Shown here: in pieces, positions 17,751 to 26,142 of the stretch
Layout: each line of letters begins with the position of its first letter
Position numbering within the stretch: the first letter of the stretch is position 1
Assembly: GCA_023390655.1 (NCBI GenBank)
Contig: JAEWCL010000003.1
Span: forward strand, 186,001 to 250,000
DNA from: Bacillota bacterium
GTDB taxonomy: Bacteria; Bacillota; Clostridia; Christensenellales; CAG-138
DNA length: 64,000 bases
Direction of reading: 5' to 3'
Position numbers and translations under genes: made by a program
The notes under the pieces: model-generated
The model's input: the letters and a program-made list of their open reading frames with translations, nothing else
Told to the model about the DNA's origin: nothing
The model's database searches: none

Positions 17751-17828
17751 CGCGGGGTGGAGCAGTCTGGTAGCTCATCGGGCTCATAACCCGAAGGTCG
17801 TGAGGTTCAAATCCCACCCCCGCAACCA
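17751..17828 (+). tRNA. Initiator tRNA-fMet (CAT)
   Basis: CGCGGGG opens the molecule and CCCCGCA-ACCA closes it, giving the C1:A72 mismatch diagnostic of initiators; the anticodon stem has three G:C pairs (CGGGC-TCATAA-CCCGA) with CAT. CCA is encoded. At 78 bases it is one longer than the usual 77: the T-arm reads GTGAGG-TTCAAAT-CCCAC, so the 5' strand has one extra base (a bulged A, or an A:C mismatch with an 8-base loop). Confidence 0.95.
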
Positions 17829-17830
17829 AT

Positions 17831-17858
17831 GATGCGCATACCGAAAGGTGTGCGCATC
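17831..17858 (+). other. Spacer hairpin between the tRNAs
   Basis: GATGCGCA (17831-17838) pairs with TGCGCATC (17851-17858). It lies between the two tRNAs and probably helps 3'/5' processing. Confidence 0.5.
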
Positions 17859-17863
17859 TGCAT

Positions 17864-17940
17864 GGCGGCGTAGCTCAGTTGGCCAGAGCATTCGGTTCAT
17901 ACCCGGAGTGTCATCCGTTCAAATCGGATCGCCGCTACCA
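17864..17940 (+). tRNA. Elongator tRNA-Met (CAT)
   Basis: 77 bases with an encoded CCA. Acceptor GGCGGCG pairs with CGCCGCT, the anticodon loop is TTCATAC, and the T-arm ATCCG-TTCAAAT-CGGAT is regular. The sequence resembles Bacillus elongator tRNA-Met, although an Ile tRNA carrying a lysidine-modified CAT cannot be fully excluded. Confidence 0.92.
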
Positions 17941-17941
17941 A

Positions 17942-17974
17942 AAAGCCCCTAAACGCCTAGCGTTTAGGGGCTTT
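17942..17974 (+). terminator. Terminator of the tRNA unit
   Basis: A perfect 15-base-pair stem AAAGCCCCTAAACGC/GCGTTTAGGGGCTTT with a 3-base loop, followed by GTCTTTTG. Confidence 0.9.
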
Positions 17975-18026
17975 GTCTTTTGTAATAACGACGATATTCC
18001 AAACTGAAGATCGCAAAAAGGTCATA

Positions 18027-18054
18027 CTTTTTAATCATCGCTTTTTAATCATCG
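18027..18054 (+). repeat. Tandem 14-base direct repeat upstream of the GGDEF gene
   Basis: CTTTTTAATCATCG occurs twice in a row with no mismatch, ending 10 bases before the -35 box at 18065. Spacing and position suit an activator site, but it may also be a simple slippage duplication. Confidence 0.7.
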
Positions 18055-18064
18055 CCTGGGCATT

Positions 18065-18093
18065 TTGACAACACCCTGGAAGAAACTTATAAT
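18065..18093 (+). promoter_or_regulatory. Consensus promoter of the GGDEF gene
   Basis: A fully consensus TTGACA (18065-18070), 17-base spacer and TATAAT (18088-18093), leaving a leader of only about 15 bases before the ATG at 18114. Confidence 0.85.
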
Positions 18094-18113
18094 GATGTTA
18101 GCATTAAAAACGG

Positions 18114-19010
18114 ATGGAATATAAAATGATTGATAAGATCACGTTGGACCAGTTGGAAAGCTATCTGGCCTTTTTCTATAAGATGTACGATGTTGTAAGG
18201 CTTGTCGATCCGGTCGGGAAATTTGTGATTGAATATCGGGAAAACAAGCGCGCCGTCACCAGCCAGGTTTGCCATGAATATTGGAAAGAGCAGCAGATTT
18301 GCGATAACTGCATTTCGATACGGGCATATTCTGAGAACAAATGCTTTATGAAATTGGAGCAGGCGCCCGAAACGATTATGATGGTGACGGCCCTTCCCAT
18401 TGAGCATGCGGAAAATCCAGCCGTGCTGGAACTTCTTAAGAATGCTTCCGATACGATGATGATTGGCACCGGCAACTATACGGAAAGCCAGCTGATGAAA
18501 AATGTTGTTGTAGAAATCAATGATCTGATTATGAAGGATGAATTGACCGGCCTTTACAACAGGCGCTATGTGGATGAACGGCTGTCGGCGGATGTTGTCA
18601 AAGCTTCCATGTCGAATACTCCGCTTTCGCTTGCGTTCCTGGATGTGGACGATCTCAAAGGCGTTAACGACATCTATGGGCATACGGCGGGAGACCAGGT
18701 GATTACAAAGGTTGCCAGCGTTTTAAAGGGGTGCATCCGCTCTAAAAGCGATTGGGCGGCGCGCTATGGCGGGGATGAGTTTCTGATATGCCTCAACAAT
18801 ACGGGCTATGAGGGTGCATGCCATGTCATGGAGAGAATCTGCGATCAGATCAGCGTTGAACTTGGAGATGGGCGCATTACAAGCTCGGTTTCGGTTGGAA
18901 TATATACCATGCACGGTTCACGGCTGACGCCCGGGGAATTGATTGCTCTGGCGGATAAGCGCATGTATGAAGCCAAGACCAAAACCGGGCATGTGGATAA
19001 GCTGTCGTAG
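18114..19010 (+). CDS. Diguanylate cyclase (GGDEF) with a Cys-containing N-terminal sensor
   Basis: 298 residues from 18114 (ATG at 18126 also possible). Residues 1-135 form a sensory domain with several Cys (VCHEYW, then ICDNCISIRAY, then NKCFM) that could hold metal or respond to redox. The GGDEF domain starts at DELTGLYNRRYVDERL and has the intact active site RYGGDEF (about residues 217-223), so c-di-GMP synthesis is expected. The usual RxxD inhibitory site five residues before GGDEF reads SKSD, so product inhibition through it is unlikely. No transmembrane helix: cytosolic. Confidence 0.9.
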   Translation: MEYKMIDKITLDQLESYLAFFYKMYDVVRLVDPVGKFVIEYRENKRAVTSQVCHEYWKEQQICDNCISIRAYSENKCFMKLEQAPETIMMVTALPIEHAENPAVLELLKNASDTMMIGTGNYTESQLMKNVVVEINDLIMKDELTGLYNRRYVDERLSADVVKASMSNTPLSLAFLDVDDLKGVNDIYGHTAGDQVITKVASVLKGCIRSKSDWAARYGGDEFLICLNNTGYEGACHVMERICDQISVELGDGRITSSVSVGIYTMHGSRLTPGELIALADKRMYEAKTKTGHVDKLS

Positions 19011-19016
19011 AAGGGA

Positions 19017-19048
19017 AAAGGCTCCGGGCGTTCGTGTCCGGAGCCTTT
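19017..19048 (+). terminator. Bidirectional terminator between convergent genes
   Basis: AAAGGCTCCGG and CCGGAGCCTTT form an 11-base-pair stem. It serves the GGDEF gene and, read on the other strand, the 30-codon gene ending at 19063. Confidence 0.75.
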
Positions 19049-19062
19049 ATGGACCGCAGTTA

Positions 19063-19155
19063 TTAACGGCGTCTACAGCCGCAGTTACAGTTACGTTTGC
19101 CGCAGCAGGAGCAAACGGCAGCAATAGCCAGTAAAGGGAAAAGACAGCCACTCAT
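19063..19155 (-). CDS. 30-residue Cys-rich small protein, possibly spore-associated
   Basis: A short gene easily missed by length cut-offs: AAGGAG (19164-19169) sits 8 bases before the ATG at 19155, and TAA ends it at 19063. The product begins MSGCLFPLLAIAAVCSCCGK and ends RNCNCGCRRR: a short hydrophobic segment, seven Cys in total, and a basic tail. The pattern recalls small membrane or coat peptides of spore formers, but no family is recognised. An in-frame ATG at 19161 is too near the ribosome site. A sigma-K-like promoter lies upstream. Confidence 0.65.
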   Translation of the reverse strand: MSGCLFPLLAIAAVCSCCGKRNCNCGCRRR

Positions 19156-19205
19156 AATCATCACTCCTTGTAATTGATTGCCACGATATATGGCGGTATA
19201 CAATA

Positions 19206-19233
19206 TATACTATGTCACAAATGAACGATGCGT
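19206..19233 (-). promoter_or_regulatory. Candidate mother-cell sigma-K promoter for the Cys-rich peptide
   Basis: On the minus strand AC (19233-19232), 17 bases, then CATAGTATA (19214-19206) match the sigma-K pattern AC-N16/17-CATAnnnTA. The -10 lies about 50 bases before the ATG. The rest of the 19156-19445 gap holds nothing recognisable. Confidence 0.4.
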
Positions 19234-19445
19234 GAAAAGACAAGCGCAAGCGTGCCTGATATCGGCCTTGAATAAGGCGCATGCTCTGCGTTGATGTGTT
19301 TTCCGGCAAGCGCGGCTATGATATCCATACAGGATCATATATGGGTACACGCGGCGTAAAAAACGGAGGATGAGACTTGAGTCCATTTACCGCCGGGCAA
19401 TGCTAAAGCGTCTATTCACCATAATGGGATTTGCCGCAAAACGGT

Positions 19446-20009
19446 TTATACTTGAAATTGTTTTAATATGCCGAACGTCAGGTCATCCGAAAAATGGTAC
19501 GCCTGGTCCATAAACTCGTCATACTCCTGGATGCTTTGCGCGTAATCTCCAGCAAGAATCCGGAGGATCTGGGTTTCCGTGAAGTTGACAAGCTCATAAA
19601 TTACCGCCTGCAGGGTAGCCCTGTCCCAGTAACGGTTGATTTCCGAAAGGATTTGCGCAAACTGATCGGACACCTCATATAGCGTCTGCCTTTGATCTGC
19701 GATGGCGGAGGAATCGTTATTCCGGTATGCTTCAATCAGCGCTGTTAAAGCATGGATATAGATCAAATAGTTTTGCCGTATCCTGTTGCCCACCCCCTGG
19801 CCGTAAAATTGCGCAAACAAGGCGGCAAGATCACCCGCATTCTGTTCAAGGCGCGCCTCTATGGCGTCCTGATCGCCCAACTGAAACAGAATGCTGTAGA
19901 TCAATGCGCGGATCCATTGGTTATTGTTGACCCATATCCTGCGGATGGAGTTGGATAGTGCGACCTGGTTGAGCAAATATTGATTTGTACCGGTTGGCCA
20001 TATGGACAT
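19446..20009 (-). CDS. Helical protein of unknown function from spore formers
   Basis: 187 residues with AAGGAGG before the ATG. It is almost entirely alpha-helical, with IRRIWVNNNQWIRALIYSIL near residues 23-42, a paired-charge segment, then LAALFAQFYGQGVGNRI. This layout resembles a family of about 160-190-residue Bacillota proteins (a helix around LW.QH..WTR followed by NP.D...A..PFYG) that databases often label, probably wrongly, as acetylglutamate kinase. No catalytic motif, signal peptide or membrane helix is evident. Monocistronic and divergent from the ROK operon. Confidence 0.6.
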   Translation of the reverse strand: MSIWPTGTNQYLLNQVALSNSIRRIWVNNNQWIRALIYSILFQLGDQDAIEARLEQNAGDLAALFAQFYGQGVGNRIRQNYLIYIHALTALIEAYRNNDSSAIADQRQTLYEVSDQFAQILSEINRYWDRATLQAVIYELVNFTETQILRILAGDYAQSIQEYDEFMDQAYHFSDDLTFGILKQFQV

Positions 20010-20152
20010 AGTTGGGGCCTCCTTTTAAGCTTCTGCTGCAATATATGCAGATGCATCAGGATATTAACCCATAAGAGGTGCAACAGGCCGCTGTCGGCGA
20101 GATAAAATCATCCGGCGGCATAGGCTTTATATGAGACTTTAATGAGACCGCA

Positions 20153-20181
20153 TTGACAGTTGGCGGAGTGGAGCGTATAAT
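20153..20181 (+). promoter_or_regulatory. Consensus promoter of the ROK-glycyl radical operon
   Basis: TTGACA (20153-20158), 17 bases, TATAAT (20176-20181): a perfect sigma-A promoter. The predicted start site falls next to the operator at 20192, so a repressor bound there would block initiation. Confidence 0.85.
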
Positions 20182-20191
20182 ATAACGTGAA

Positions 20192-20207
20192 GGGTAAACG
20201 TTAACCC
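20192..20207 (+). promoter_or_regulatory. LacI-type operator, site 1
   Basis: GGGTAAACGTTAACCC is a near-perfect palindrome around AACGTT. The same core GGTAAACGTT occurs at 26129 and 26239, upstream of the second operon of this regulon. Confidence 0.75.
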
Positions 20208-20229
20208 TACTCACTTCTGGAGGCGTGTC

Positions 20230-21198
20230 ATGAGAGAATATATTCTAGGCATTGACGTTGGAGGAACGAAGATTGCATTTGGTCTATTCAATTTTCAGAG
20301 GGTAATCGTTTACTATCGTAAAATTGCAACCAAAAAAGATGCAACTCCCGACGAAATGACGCAAATACTTTCCCATGAAATTGACGACATCCTGCATTGC
20401 AACAATCTCACGCCGGATCATCTTAAGGGCATTGCAGCCGGATTTCCTTCCTATGTGGATTTTGCGCGAGGCGTCATTGTATTTACCACTAACATGGTAA
20501 ATCTTAAGAATTACCATGCGAAAAAGGCGCTTTCCGAACGCTATCCGGGTGTAGAAATCATAATAGACAACGATACCAATATTGCAGCGCTGGCAGAACA
20601 CCGTCTGGGTGCCGGCTGCGGGTTTGACCATATGCTTTTTACCGCCGTTTCTACCGGCGTAGGCAGTGGATTTATTATCAACAATCAGCTTTACCGTGGC
20701 GCGTATGGTGGTGCGGGCGAATCCGGACATATGCTGATTACGCCGGATCAGGGGATCGAATGCGGCTGTGAAAACCGCGGCTGCTTCATGAGCTACACCT
20801 CTGGTTCCATGATCATGCGGCATGCGCGTCTTGCGATAGAAGCTGGTGAAAAGTCGCTGCTGTATGATCTGGTGGACGGCGATCTTGATTTGCTTAGTGC
20901 TGCGCATCTGAATGCGGCGTACGGCAAGAACGATTCGCTTGCAACCCGCCTTCTGGATCAGATCGGATATTATCTGGGGATCTATGTATATAACATGTTC
21001 ATCGGTATGAATTTTAACTGCTATGTATTCGGCGGCGGTATGGTTCAGTTTGGCGGCGCGTTGTTTGATAGAATCCGCGCCACATTTGACCGCTATAACC
21101 ATGCAAAGGATCAGGAAATCTATCTCAAGCCGGCTGAAATCGGAGAGGATTGCGCGGTGCTCGGCGCTGCGCTGTTGTTTGAATCAAGGGGATGCTGA
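20230..21198 (+). CDS. ROK-family sugar kinase
   Basis: 322 residues after CTGGAGG. The ATP loop is GIDVGGTKIAFG; GESGHMLITPDQGIECGCENRGC holds the zinc-binding CxCxxxGC core of ROK kinases, and VSTGVGSGFIIN and NDTNIAAL line the sugar site. The absence of an N-terminal HTH makes it a kinase rather than a NagC/Mlc-type repressor. It opens the operon with a glycyl radical enzyme and is distinct from the AlsK-like ROK kinase at 27024, so the regulon has two sugar kinases. Confidence 0.88.
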   Translation: MREYILGIDVGGTKIAFGLFNFQRVIVYYRKIATKKDATPDEMTQILSHEIDDILHCNNLTPDHLKGIAAGFPSYVDFARGVIVFTTNMVNLKNYHAKKALSERYPGVEIIIDNDTNIAALAEHRLGAGCGFDHMLFTAVSTGVGSGFIINNQLYRGAYGGAGESGHMLITPDQGIECGCENRGCFMSYTSGSMIMRHARLAIEAGEKSLLYDLVDGDLDLLSAAHLNAAYGKNDSLATRLLDQIGYYLGIYVYNMFIGMNFNCYVFGGGMVQFGGALFDRIRATFDRYNHAKDQEIYLKPAEIGEDCAVLGAALLFESRGC

Positions 21199-21237
21199 CC
21201 GTTCGGTCTGGCATGAGTGATTGATAAGGAGGTCAGT

Positions 21238-23643
21238 ATGGGATATTTTGGAGAATCAACGAAGAGAATTGCAAAAATACGCGAGACGCTGCTGAATACG
21301 CAGCCTGCCATTTGCGTGGAACGTGCCGTCTACACCACGCAGGCATATCAGGAGAATCTCGCGAAGCGCCCCATCCTTAAGCGCGCGCTTGCGTTTGATA
21401 AAACGCTGCGCAATATGAGCATTTACATTGAAGAAGGAACGCTGATTGTGGGCAACCAGGCGTCCGGCAACCGCTATGCGCCGATTTTCCCGGAATATGC
21501 AATGGACTGGGTGGTTGACGAGCTGGACGCTCTTGAAAAACGGGATGGCGACATGTTCCTAATCAGCGGGGAGAGCAAGCGTATTCTGCGCGAAATGGCT
21601 CCGTTCTGGGAGGGTAAGACGCTCAAGGAAAAAGCGCTTGCGCTGATGCCGCCCATGAGCCGCACTCTTTATGATGCTGGCGTTATCCGCTGCGAAGGAA
21701 ATATTACCGCCGGTGACGCGCACCTTGCCGTTAGCTACGAGACGCTGCTTACGCGCGGCATGCTTGCCGTACGCGAGGACGCGGAAAAGGCCAAAGCGAA
21801 GCTGGACCTTTCTAATTTTTCCGACCTGAAAAAACTGTATTTTTATGATGCCGTGCTCATCAGCCTCGATGCCTGTATTGCGTTTGCGGAGCGCTATTCG
21901 GAGCTTGCCTTGCAGATGGCGGAGAAGGAGGCGGATCCCGCCCGGCGCGAAGAGTTGCTTGAGATTGCGCGCATCTGCAAAAAAGTCCCCGCATATCCTG
22001 CGGATACCTTCCATGAAGCGCTGCAGTCCGTTTGGTTTTTACATCTTCTGCTGCAGGTGGAAAGCAGCGGCCATTCGCTCTCTTTTGGCAGGTTCGATCA
22101 GTTCATGTATCCTGCTTTCCGCGCCGATATGGAAGCAGGCATGCTCACGGAAGAACAGGCGACGGAGCTTTTAGAGAACTTCTGGCTCAAGACGTTTACC
22201 ATCAACAAGGTGCGGAGCGCTTCTCATACCAAGTACTCCGCCGGAAGTCCCCTGTATCAGAATGTTTGCATCGGCGGCCAGACCACGGATGGCAAGGATG
22301 CCGTAAACAGGCTTTCCTTCCTCGTGCTCAGATCAGTTGCGCGTCTGCGTTTACCGCAACCCAATCTTTCTGTCCGTTACCACAGCGGCACATCGGATGC
22401 ATTCATGAAGGACTGCATCGAGGTGATACGCCTTGGGTTTGGTATGCCTTCGTTCAATAACGATGAAACCACGATCGATTCGTTTATCAAGTGGGGTATC
22501 TCCAAGGAGGACGCCTATAATTACAGCTCTATCGGCTGCATTGAGGTCTCCATCCCCGGAAAGTATGGCTACCGTACTTCGGGTATGAACTTCCTGAATT
22601 TTCCGCGCATCCTTATGGCGGGGCTTAATAACGGCGTCGATGTGACCAGCGGGAAACGTATCTGCAAGGATATGGGCCACTTGCGCGATATGGCCTCGTT
22701 CGATCAGGTCTGGAAGGTGTGGGAAGAAGTTGTAAAGATATTCACAAAGGAAAGCGTTATCATGGATAACTGTGCGGATTTCTCACTTGAAGAGGAAACG
22801 CCCGATCCATTGTGCTCAGCCTTTGTTGCGGATTGTATCGGCCGCGGCCTTACACTCAAAGAAGGCGGCGCAATCTATGATAACATTGGGCCATTGCAGG
22901 TGGGCATTGCCAACACGGGCGATTCGCTTGCGGTACTCAAGAAGCTTGTATTTGATGAAAAGCGTATCACGCCGTCCCAGCTGTGGGATGCCATGATGGA
23001 AAATTACAGCGGCTCCGAGGGTGAGCGCATCCACAGCATCGTGTTGAACGAGGCGCCCAAGTTCGGCAACGATATCGATTATGTCGACCATCTGACGGCC
23101 GATTCCTACCAGGTATATATCAATGAGATTGCCAAGTACCACAACACACGGTATGGACGCGGGCCGATTAACTGCGGCTATTATGCAGGCACCTCATCCA
23201 TATCTGCAAACGTTCCGCAGGGTGCGGGCGTCTGCGCAACGCCGGACGGCCGCTATAAGGGCGAGCCGCTTGCGGAAGGGTGCTCTCCTTCGCACGGGGC
23301 GGATACCCACGGACCTACGGCGGTATTTAAATCCATCTCCAAGCTGCCCACGCCAGAACTGCTTGGCGGTGTACTGCTCAACCAGAAGCTCAATCCCTCC
23401 TCGCTGGTAGAAGAACGCGACAAGCAAAAGCTGATTCTGCTGCTTCGTACATTTTTTGACACGCTCAAGGGATATCATGTACAATACAATGTAGTATCCC
23501 GGGATATGCTGCTCGACGCGCAGAAAAACCCGGAAAAGCACCGCGACCTGATCGTCCGCGTGGCGGGATACAGTGCATTCTTCAACGTCCTTTCGCGTGA
23601 GACGCAGGACGATATCATCGGGAGAACGGAGCATGTTCTTTAA
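21238..23643 (+). CDS. Glycyl radical enzyme (PFL-like, CxE dehydratase/eliminase type)
   Basis: 801 residues from the ATG at 21238 (AAGGAGG 5 bases upstream). The radical site is G777 in RVAGYSAFF, 25 residues from the C-terminus, and the active-site Cys is C434 in SSIGCIEVSIPG. Glu two residues after the Cys (C-x-E) is the mark of the dehydratase/lyase branch (glycerol, propanediol, choline, hydroxyproline enzymes), not of pyruvate formate-lyase, which has a CC pair. The substrate is unknown; co-regulation with an allose-type gene set suggests a sugar-derived polyol or related compound. No microcompartment shell or CoA-aldehyde dehydrogenase genes are nearby. Confidence 0.9.
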   Translation: MGYFGESTKRIAKIRETLLNTQPAICVERAVYTTQAYQENLAKRPILKRALAFDKTLRNMSIYIEEGTLIVGNQASGNRYAPIFPEYAMDWVVDELDALEKRDGDMFLISGESKRILREMAPFWEGKTLKEKALALMPPMSRTLYDAGVIRCEGNITAGDAHLAVSYETLLTRGMLAVREDAEKAKAKLDLSNFSDLKKLYFYDAVLISLDACIAFAERYSELALQMAEKEADPARREELLEIARICKKVPAYPADTFHEALQSVWFLHLLLQVESSGHSLSFGRFDQFMYPAFRADMEAGMLTEEQATELLENFWLKTFTINKVRSASHTKYSAGSPLYQNVCIGGQTTDGKDAVNRLSFLVLRSVARLRLPQPNLSVRYHSGTSDAFMKDCIEVIRLGFGMPSFNNDETTIDSFIKWGISKEDAYNYSSIGCIEVSIPGKYGYRTSGMNFLNFPRILMAGLNNGVDVTSGKRICKDMGHLRDMASFDQVWKVWEEVVKIFTKESVIMDNCADFSLEEETPDPLCSAFVADCIGRGLTLKEGGAIYDNIGPLQVGIANTGDSLAVLKKLVFDEKRITPSQLWDAMMENYSGSEGERIHSIVLNEAPKFGNDIDYVDHLTADSYQVYINEIAKYHNTRYGRGPINCGYYAGTSSISANVPQGAGVCATPDGRYKGEPLAEGCSPSHGADTHGPTAVFKSISKLPTPELLGGVLLNQKLNPSSLVEERDKQKLILLLRTFFDTLKGYHVQYNVVSRDMLLDAQKNPEKHRDLIVRVAGYSAFFNVLSRETQDDIIGRTEHVL

Positions 23644-23646
23644 GTT

Positions 23647-24552
23647 ATGCAACAGGGGATGATCTTTAACATCCAGCGGTTCTCCATCCACGACGGGCCG
23701 GGCATCCGCACCACCGTATTCTTAAAGGGATGCCCGCTCAACTGCAGATGGTGCTCCAACCCGGAGTCAAAGTCCCGCCATCGGGAACTGCTCTATAATC
23801 CGCGCAATTGCAAGCGCTGCCACAGCTGTGTTGCCGTATGCCCGGAACATGCGATATCGGTCAGGGAGGATGGATATATCCAAATTGATCGGAATTCCTG
23901 TACTCGCTGTGAAGCATGTACAAAAGTGTGCCTGCCTGGTGCGCTTTATATGGAAGGCAGGCTTGTAACTGTTGGGGATTTGATGGAAGAAGTGCTCAAA
24001 GACCGCGCCTTTTACGAAAAGTCAGGCGGCGGTGTCACCGTTTCGGGCGGCGAGCCCTTTTTCCAGCCAGAGTTTTTGCTAAGTTTTTTACGTGCGCTAA
24101 AAGGAGCGGGGATCCATACCACCATAGAAACCACAGGATTCACTGCGCGTGAGGCGCTTTCCCACACGCTTCCTTTTATTGATCTTCTCTACTTTGACCT
24201 CAAGCACCCTGACAGCGTCAAACATAGGGAGAAGACAGATGTCGGGAACGAACGCATATTGGAAAACCTGGCGTTTGCGCTTGCTTCGGGCAAAGATGTC
24301 GTTGTGCGCATTCCGGTTATTCCGGGGTTTAATAATACGCCGGAGGCTGTTGCGGGTTATATGGAACTGTTTCATACGCTTAAGGTTCGGCAGGCGCACT
24401 TGCTGCCGTTTCATCAGTATGGCGCAGGGAAGTATGACTTAATGGGACTCCCATACGAATATCGGGATACCCCCAACATGGAGAAGGAAGCGCTTGCGGG
24501 GATGAAAACGAGCCTGGAGCAGGCGGGATGTCAGGTGCAGCTTGGAGGATAG
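23647..24552 (+). CDS. Glycyl radical enzyme activase (radical SAM)
   Basis: 301 residues, starting 3 bases after the radical enzyme. KGCPLNCRWCSNPES gives the CX3CX2C cluster for SAM, and an insert holds two ferredoxin motifs, CKRCHSCVAVCPEHA and CTRCEACTKVCLPGA, as in activases of dehydratase-type glycyl radical enzymes. VSGGEPFFQPEF is the GGE motif. It would generate the glycyl radical on G777 of the neighbour. The extra two [4Fe-4S] clusters agree with the CxE class of its partner. Confidence 0.94.
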   Translation: MQQGMIFNIQRFSIHDGPGIRTTVFLKGCPLNCRWCSNPESKSRHRELLYNPRNCKRCHSCVAVCPEHAISVREDGYIQIDRNSCTRCEACTKVCLPGALYMEGRLVTVGDLMEEVLKDRAFYEKSGGGVTVSGGEPFFQPEFLLSFLRALKGAGIHTTIETTGFTAREALSHTLPFIDLLYFDLKHPDSVKHREKTDVGNERILENLAFALASGKDVVVRIPVIPGFNNTPEAVAGYMELFHTLKVRQAHLLPFHQYGAGKYDLMGLPYEYRDTPNMEKEALAGMKTSLEQAGCQVQLGG

Positions 24553-24560
24553 GAGAATAT

Positions 24561-25586
24561 ATGGAGGAAAAGAAGCTCTCCATCAAAAAAATCGCGGAAA
24601 TCACGGGGTATTCCATCGCGACCGTGTCCAGGGTCATCAACGGCAAAGGGAAATATTCCGCCGCGACTGAGGCGATCATCCGCGAAGTGATCAAGACCCA
24701 TCATTTTGTTCCCAATATGATTGCTAAGGGTCTGCGTACCAACAATGCGATGACCATCGGCCTGATTGTACCGGACATTACGGAAGAGTTTATCGCCACC
24801 ATTACGCTTGCCGCCCAGAACACCCTTTTTGAAGCGGGTTATAGCGCATTCATCTGCAATTCCAATGAAAAGTCACAGGTGGAAGTACGCCATCTGGAAT
24901 TGCTGCGTGCGCAGAACATCGGCGGCATCATATTTATCGGATCGGAGAGCGTATACAAGGGAGCGGTTTACGATGCCATTCCCAAGATTTATATCGACCG
25001 CGTCCCCCTGTCCTTTGAAGGGAACGAAGAGTATATTTTTATTGAATCGGAAAGTCATGCGGGCGCACAAATGGCAATCCGATGCCTGTATGCGCATGGC
25101 TGCCGCAAGATCATTTCCATTCTGGAAGGAAAGATGATTTCGCCGAGCATTGGACGCCACCGGGGCGTGCAGGAGGAGTTCCGGAGGTTGGGGATTAATC
25201 CGGACGGAAAAATATACCACTGCCACATTACATACGAGGACTGTTTTGCTCTTACGCAGAGAATTGTGGACAGCGGTGTGCAGTTTGACGGGCTCTTCTG
25301 CTATAACGACGTCATGGCCGCAGGCTCCATCAGCGCGCTCAAAAGCCGCGGGATCAGGGTGCCCGAGCAGGTCAAGGTGGTCGGGTTTGACGATATCAGT
25401 CTTGCGAGCTATTACCGCCCGTCCATCACTTCATTGCGGCAGGATATGAAGCGGATGGGCACTATGGCCGCCAACATCATGCTTGAGCTGATTGCGGGAA
25501 CCTATACCGGATCCAACCGGATTAAATTACCCATAGAACTGATCGAACGCGAAAGTACGATGACGATATTGGAGGAAGGAATATGA
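24561..25586 (+). CDS. LacI-family transcriptional regulator
   Basis: 341 residues from the ATG at 24561 (AGGAG at 24551-24555); upstream in-frame codons overlap the activase. The N-terminal HTH and hinge run SIKKIAEITGYSIATVSRVIN. A periplasmic-binding-protein-like effector domain follows (GLIVPDITEEF, VKVVGFDDISLASYY, TSLRQDMKRMG). It probably binds the three GGTAAACGTT operators at 20192, 26129 and 26239 and is relieved by a sugar or sugar phosphate. It is encoded inside the operon it is inferred to control, and overlaps the next gene by 4 bases. Confidence 0.92.
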   Translation: MEEKKLSIKKIAEITGYSIATVSRVINGKGKYSAATEAIIREVIKTHHFVPNMIAKGLRTNNAMTIGLIVPDITEEFIATITLAAQNTLFEAGYSAFICNSNEKSQVEVRHLELLRAQNIGGIIFIGSESVYKGAVYDAIPKIYIDRVPLSFEGNEEYIFIESESHAGAQMAIRCLYAHGCRKIISILEGKMISPSIGRHRGVQEEFRRLGINPDGKIYHCHITYEDCFALTQRIVDSGVQFDGLFCYNDVMAAGSISALKSRGIRVPEQVKVVGFDDISLASYYRPSITSLRQDMKRMGTMAANIMLELIAGTYTGSNRIKLPIELIERESTMTILEEGI

Positions 25587-26032
25587 AGATCGTAATTGGG
25601 TGCGACCATGTCGCAGTAGAACTAAAGAACGAGATTATTCGCCATCTGACCGGCAAGGGTTATACCGTAGAGGATGTCGGCGCTTATACCGACGAGCGTA
25701 CGGATTACACCATATATGGAGAGAAGGTTGCACGTTTGGTTGCCTCCGGCGAGTATGACCGCGGAATCGCTATCTGCGGTACCGGTGTAGGCATTGGTAT
25801 GACCTGCAACAAGATCACCGGGATACGCTGCGTCACCTGCAGCGAACCCTATTCCGCAAAACTGAGCCGGCAGCACAATGACACCAACTGTCTTGCGTTT
25901 GGCGCGCGCGTGGTCGGGGTGGAGCTGGCGAAAATGATCGTCGACAACTGGATTGAGACGGAATACGAGGGCGGCAGGCATCAAAGACGTGTGGACCGCC
26001 TGCTGGAGCTTGATCAACTGCGCTGCCCATAG
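25583..26032 (+). CDS. RpiB/LacAB-family sugar phosphate isomerase (allose-6-P isomerase candidate)
   Basis: 149 residues; its ATG overlaps the regulator stop as ATGA. MKIVIGCDHVAVELK, ICGTGVGIGMTCNKI (with the catalytic Cys of RpiB) and NDTNCLAFGARVVG identify the family. RpiB enzymes interconvert ribose 5-P and ribulose 5-P, and also allose 6-P and allulose 6-P. With AlsE-, AlsK- and AlsB/A/C-like genes in the following operon, allose 6-P isomerisation is the more economical reading. Confidence 0.9.
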   Translation: MKIVIGCDHVAVELKNEIIRHLTGKGYTVEDVGAYTDERTDYTIYGEKVARLVASGEYDRGIAICGTGVGIGMTCNKITGIRCVTCSEPYSAKLSRQHNDTNCLAFGARVVGVELAKMIVDNWIETEYEGGRHQRRVDRLLELDQLRCP

Positions 26033-26063
26033 TGTAGGCGCGGTTGAGTGCAAAAGTCCGCGC

Positions 26064-26092
26064 TTGACTTTTAACAGGTGATATGTTAAGAT
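26064..26092 (+). promoter_or_regulatory. Promoter of the alsE-like operon
   Basis: TTGACT (26064-26069), 17 bases, TAAGAT (26087-26092) with an extended TGT just before the -10. Two operator copies lie downstream in the leader. Apart from these sites the 295-base gap 26033-26327 holds nothing recognisable. Confidence 0.55.
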
Positions 26093-26128
26093 CACTTCAT
26101 AGTTTAAATATCATTCGAAGTTGACTTA

Positions 26129-26142
26129 GGTAAACGTTATCC
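26129..26142 (+). promoter_or_regulatory. LacI-type operator, site 2
   Basis: GGTAAACGTTATCC matches sites 1 and 3 over GGTAAACGTT. It overlaps a second possible -35 (TTGACT at 26121-26126). Confidence 0.65.
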
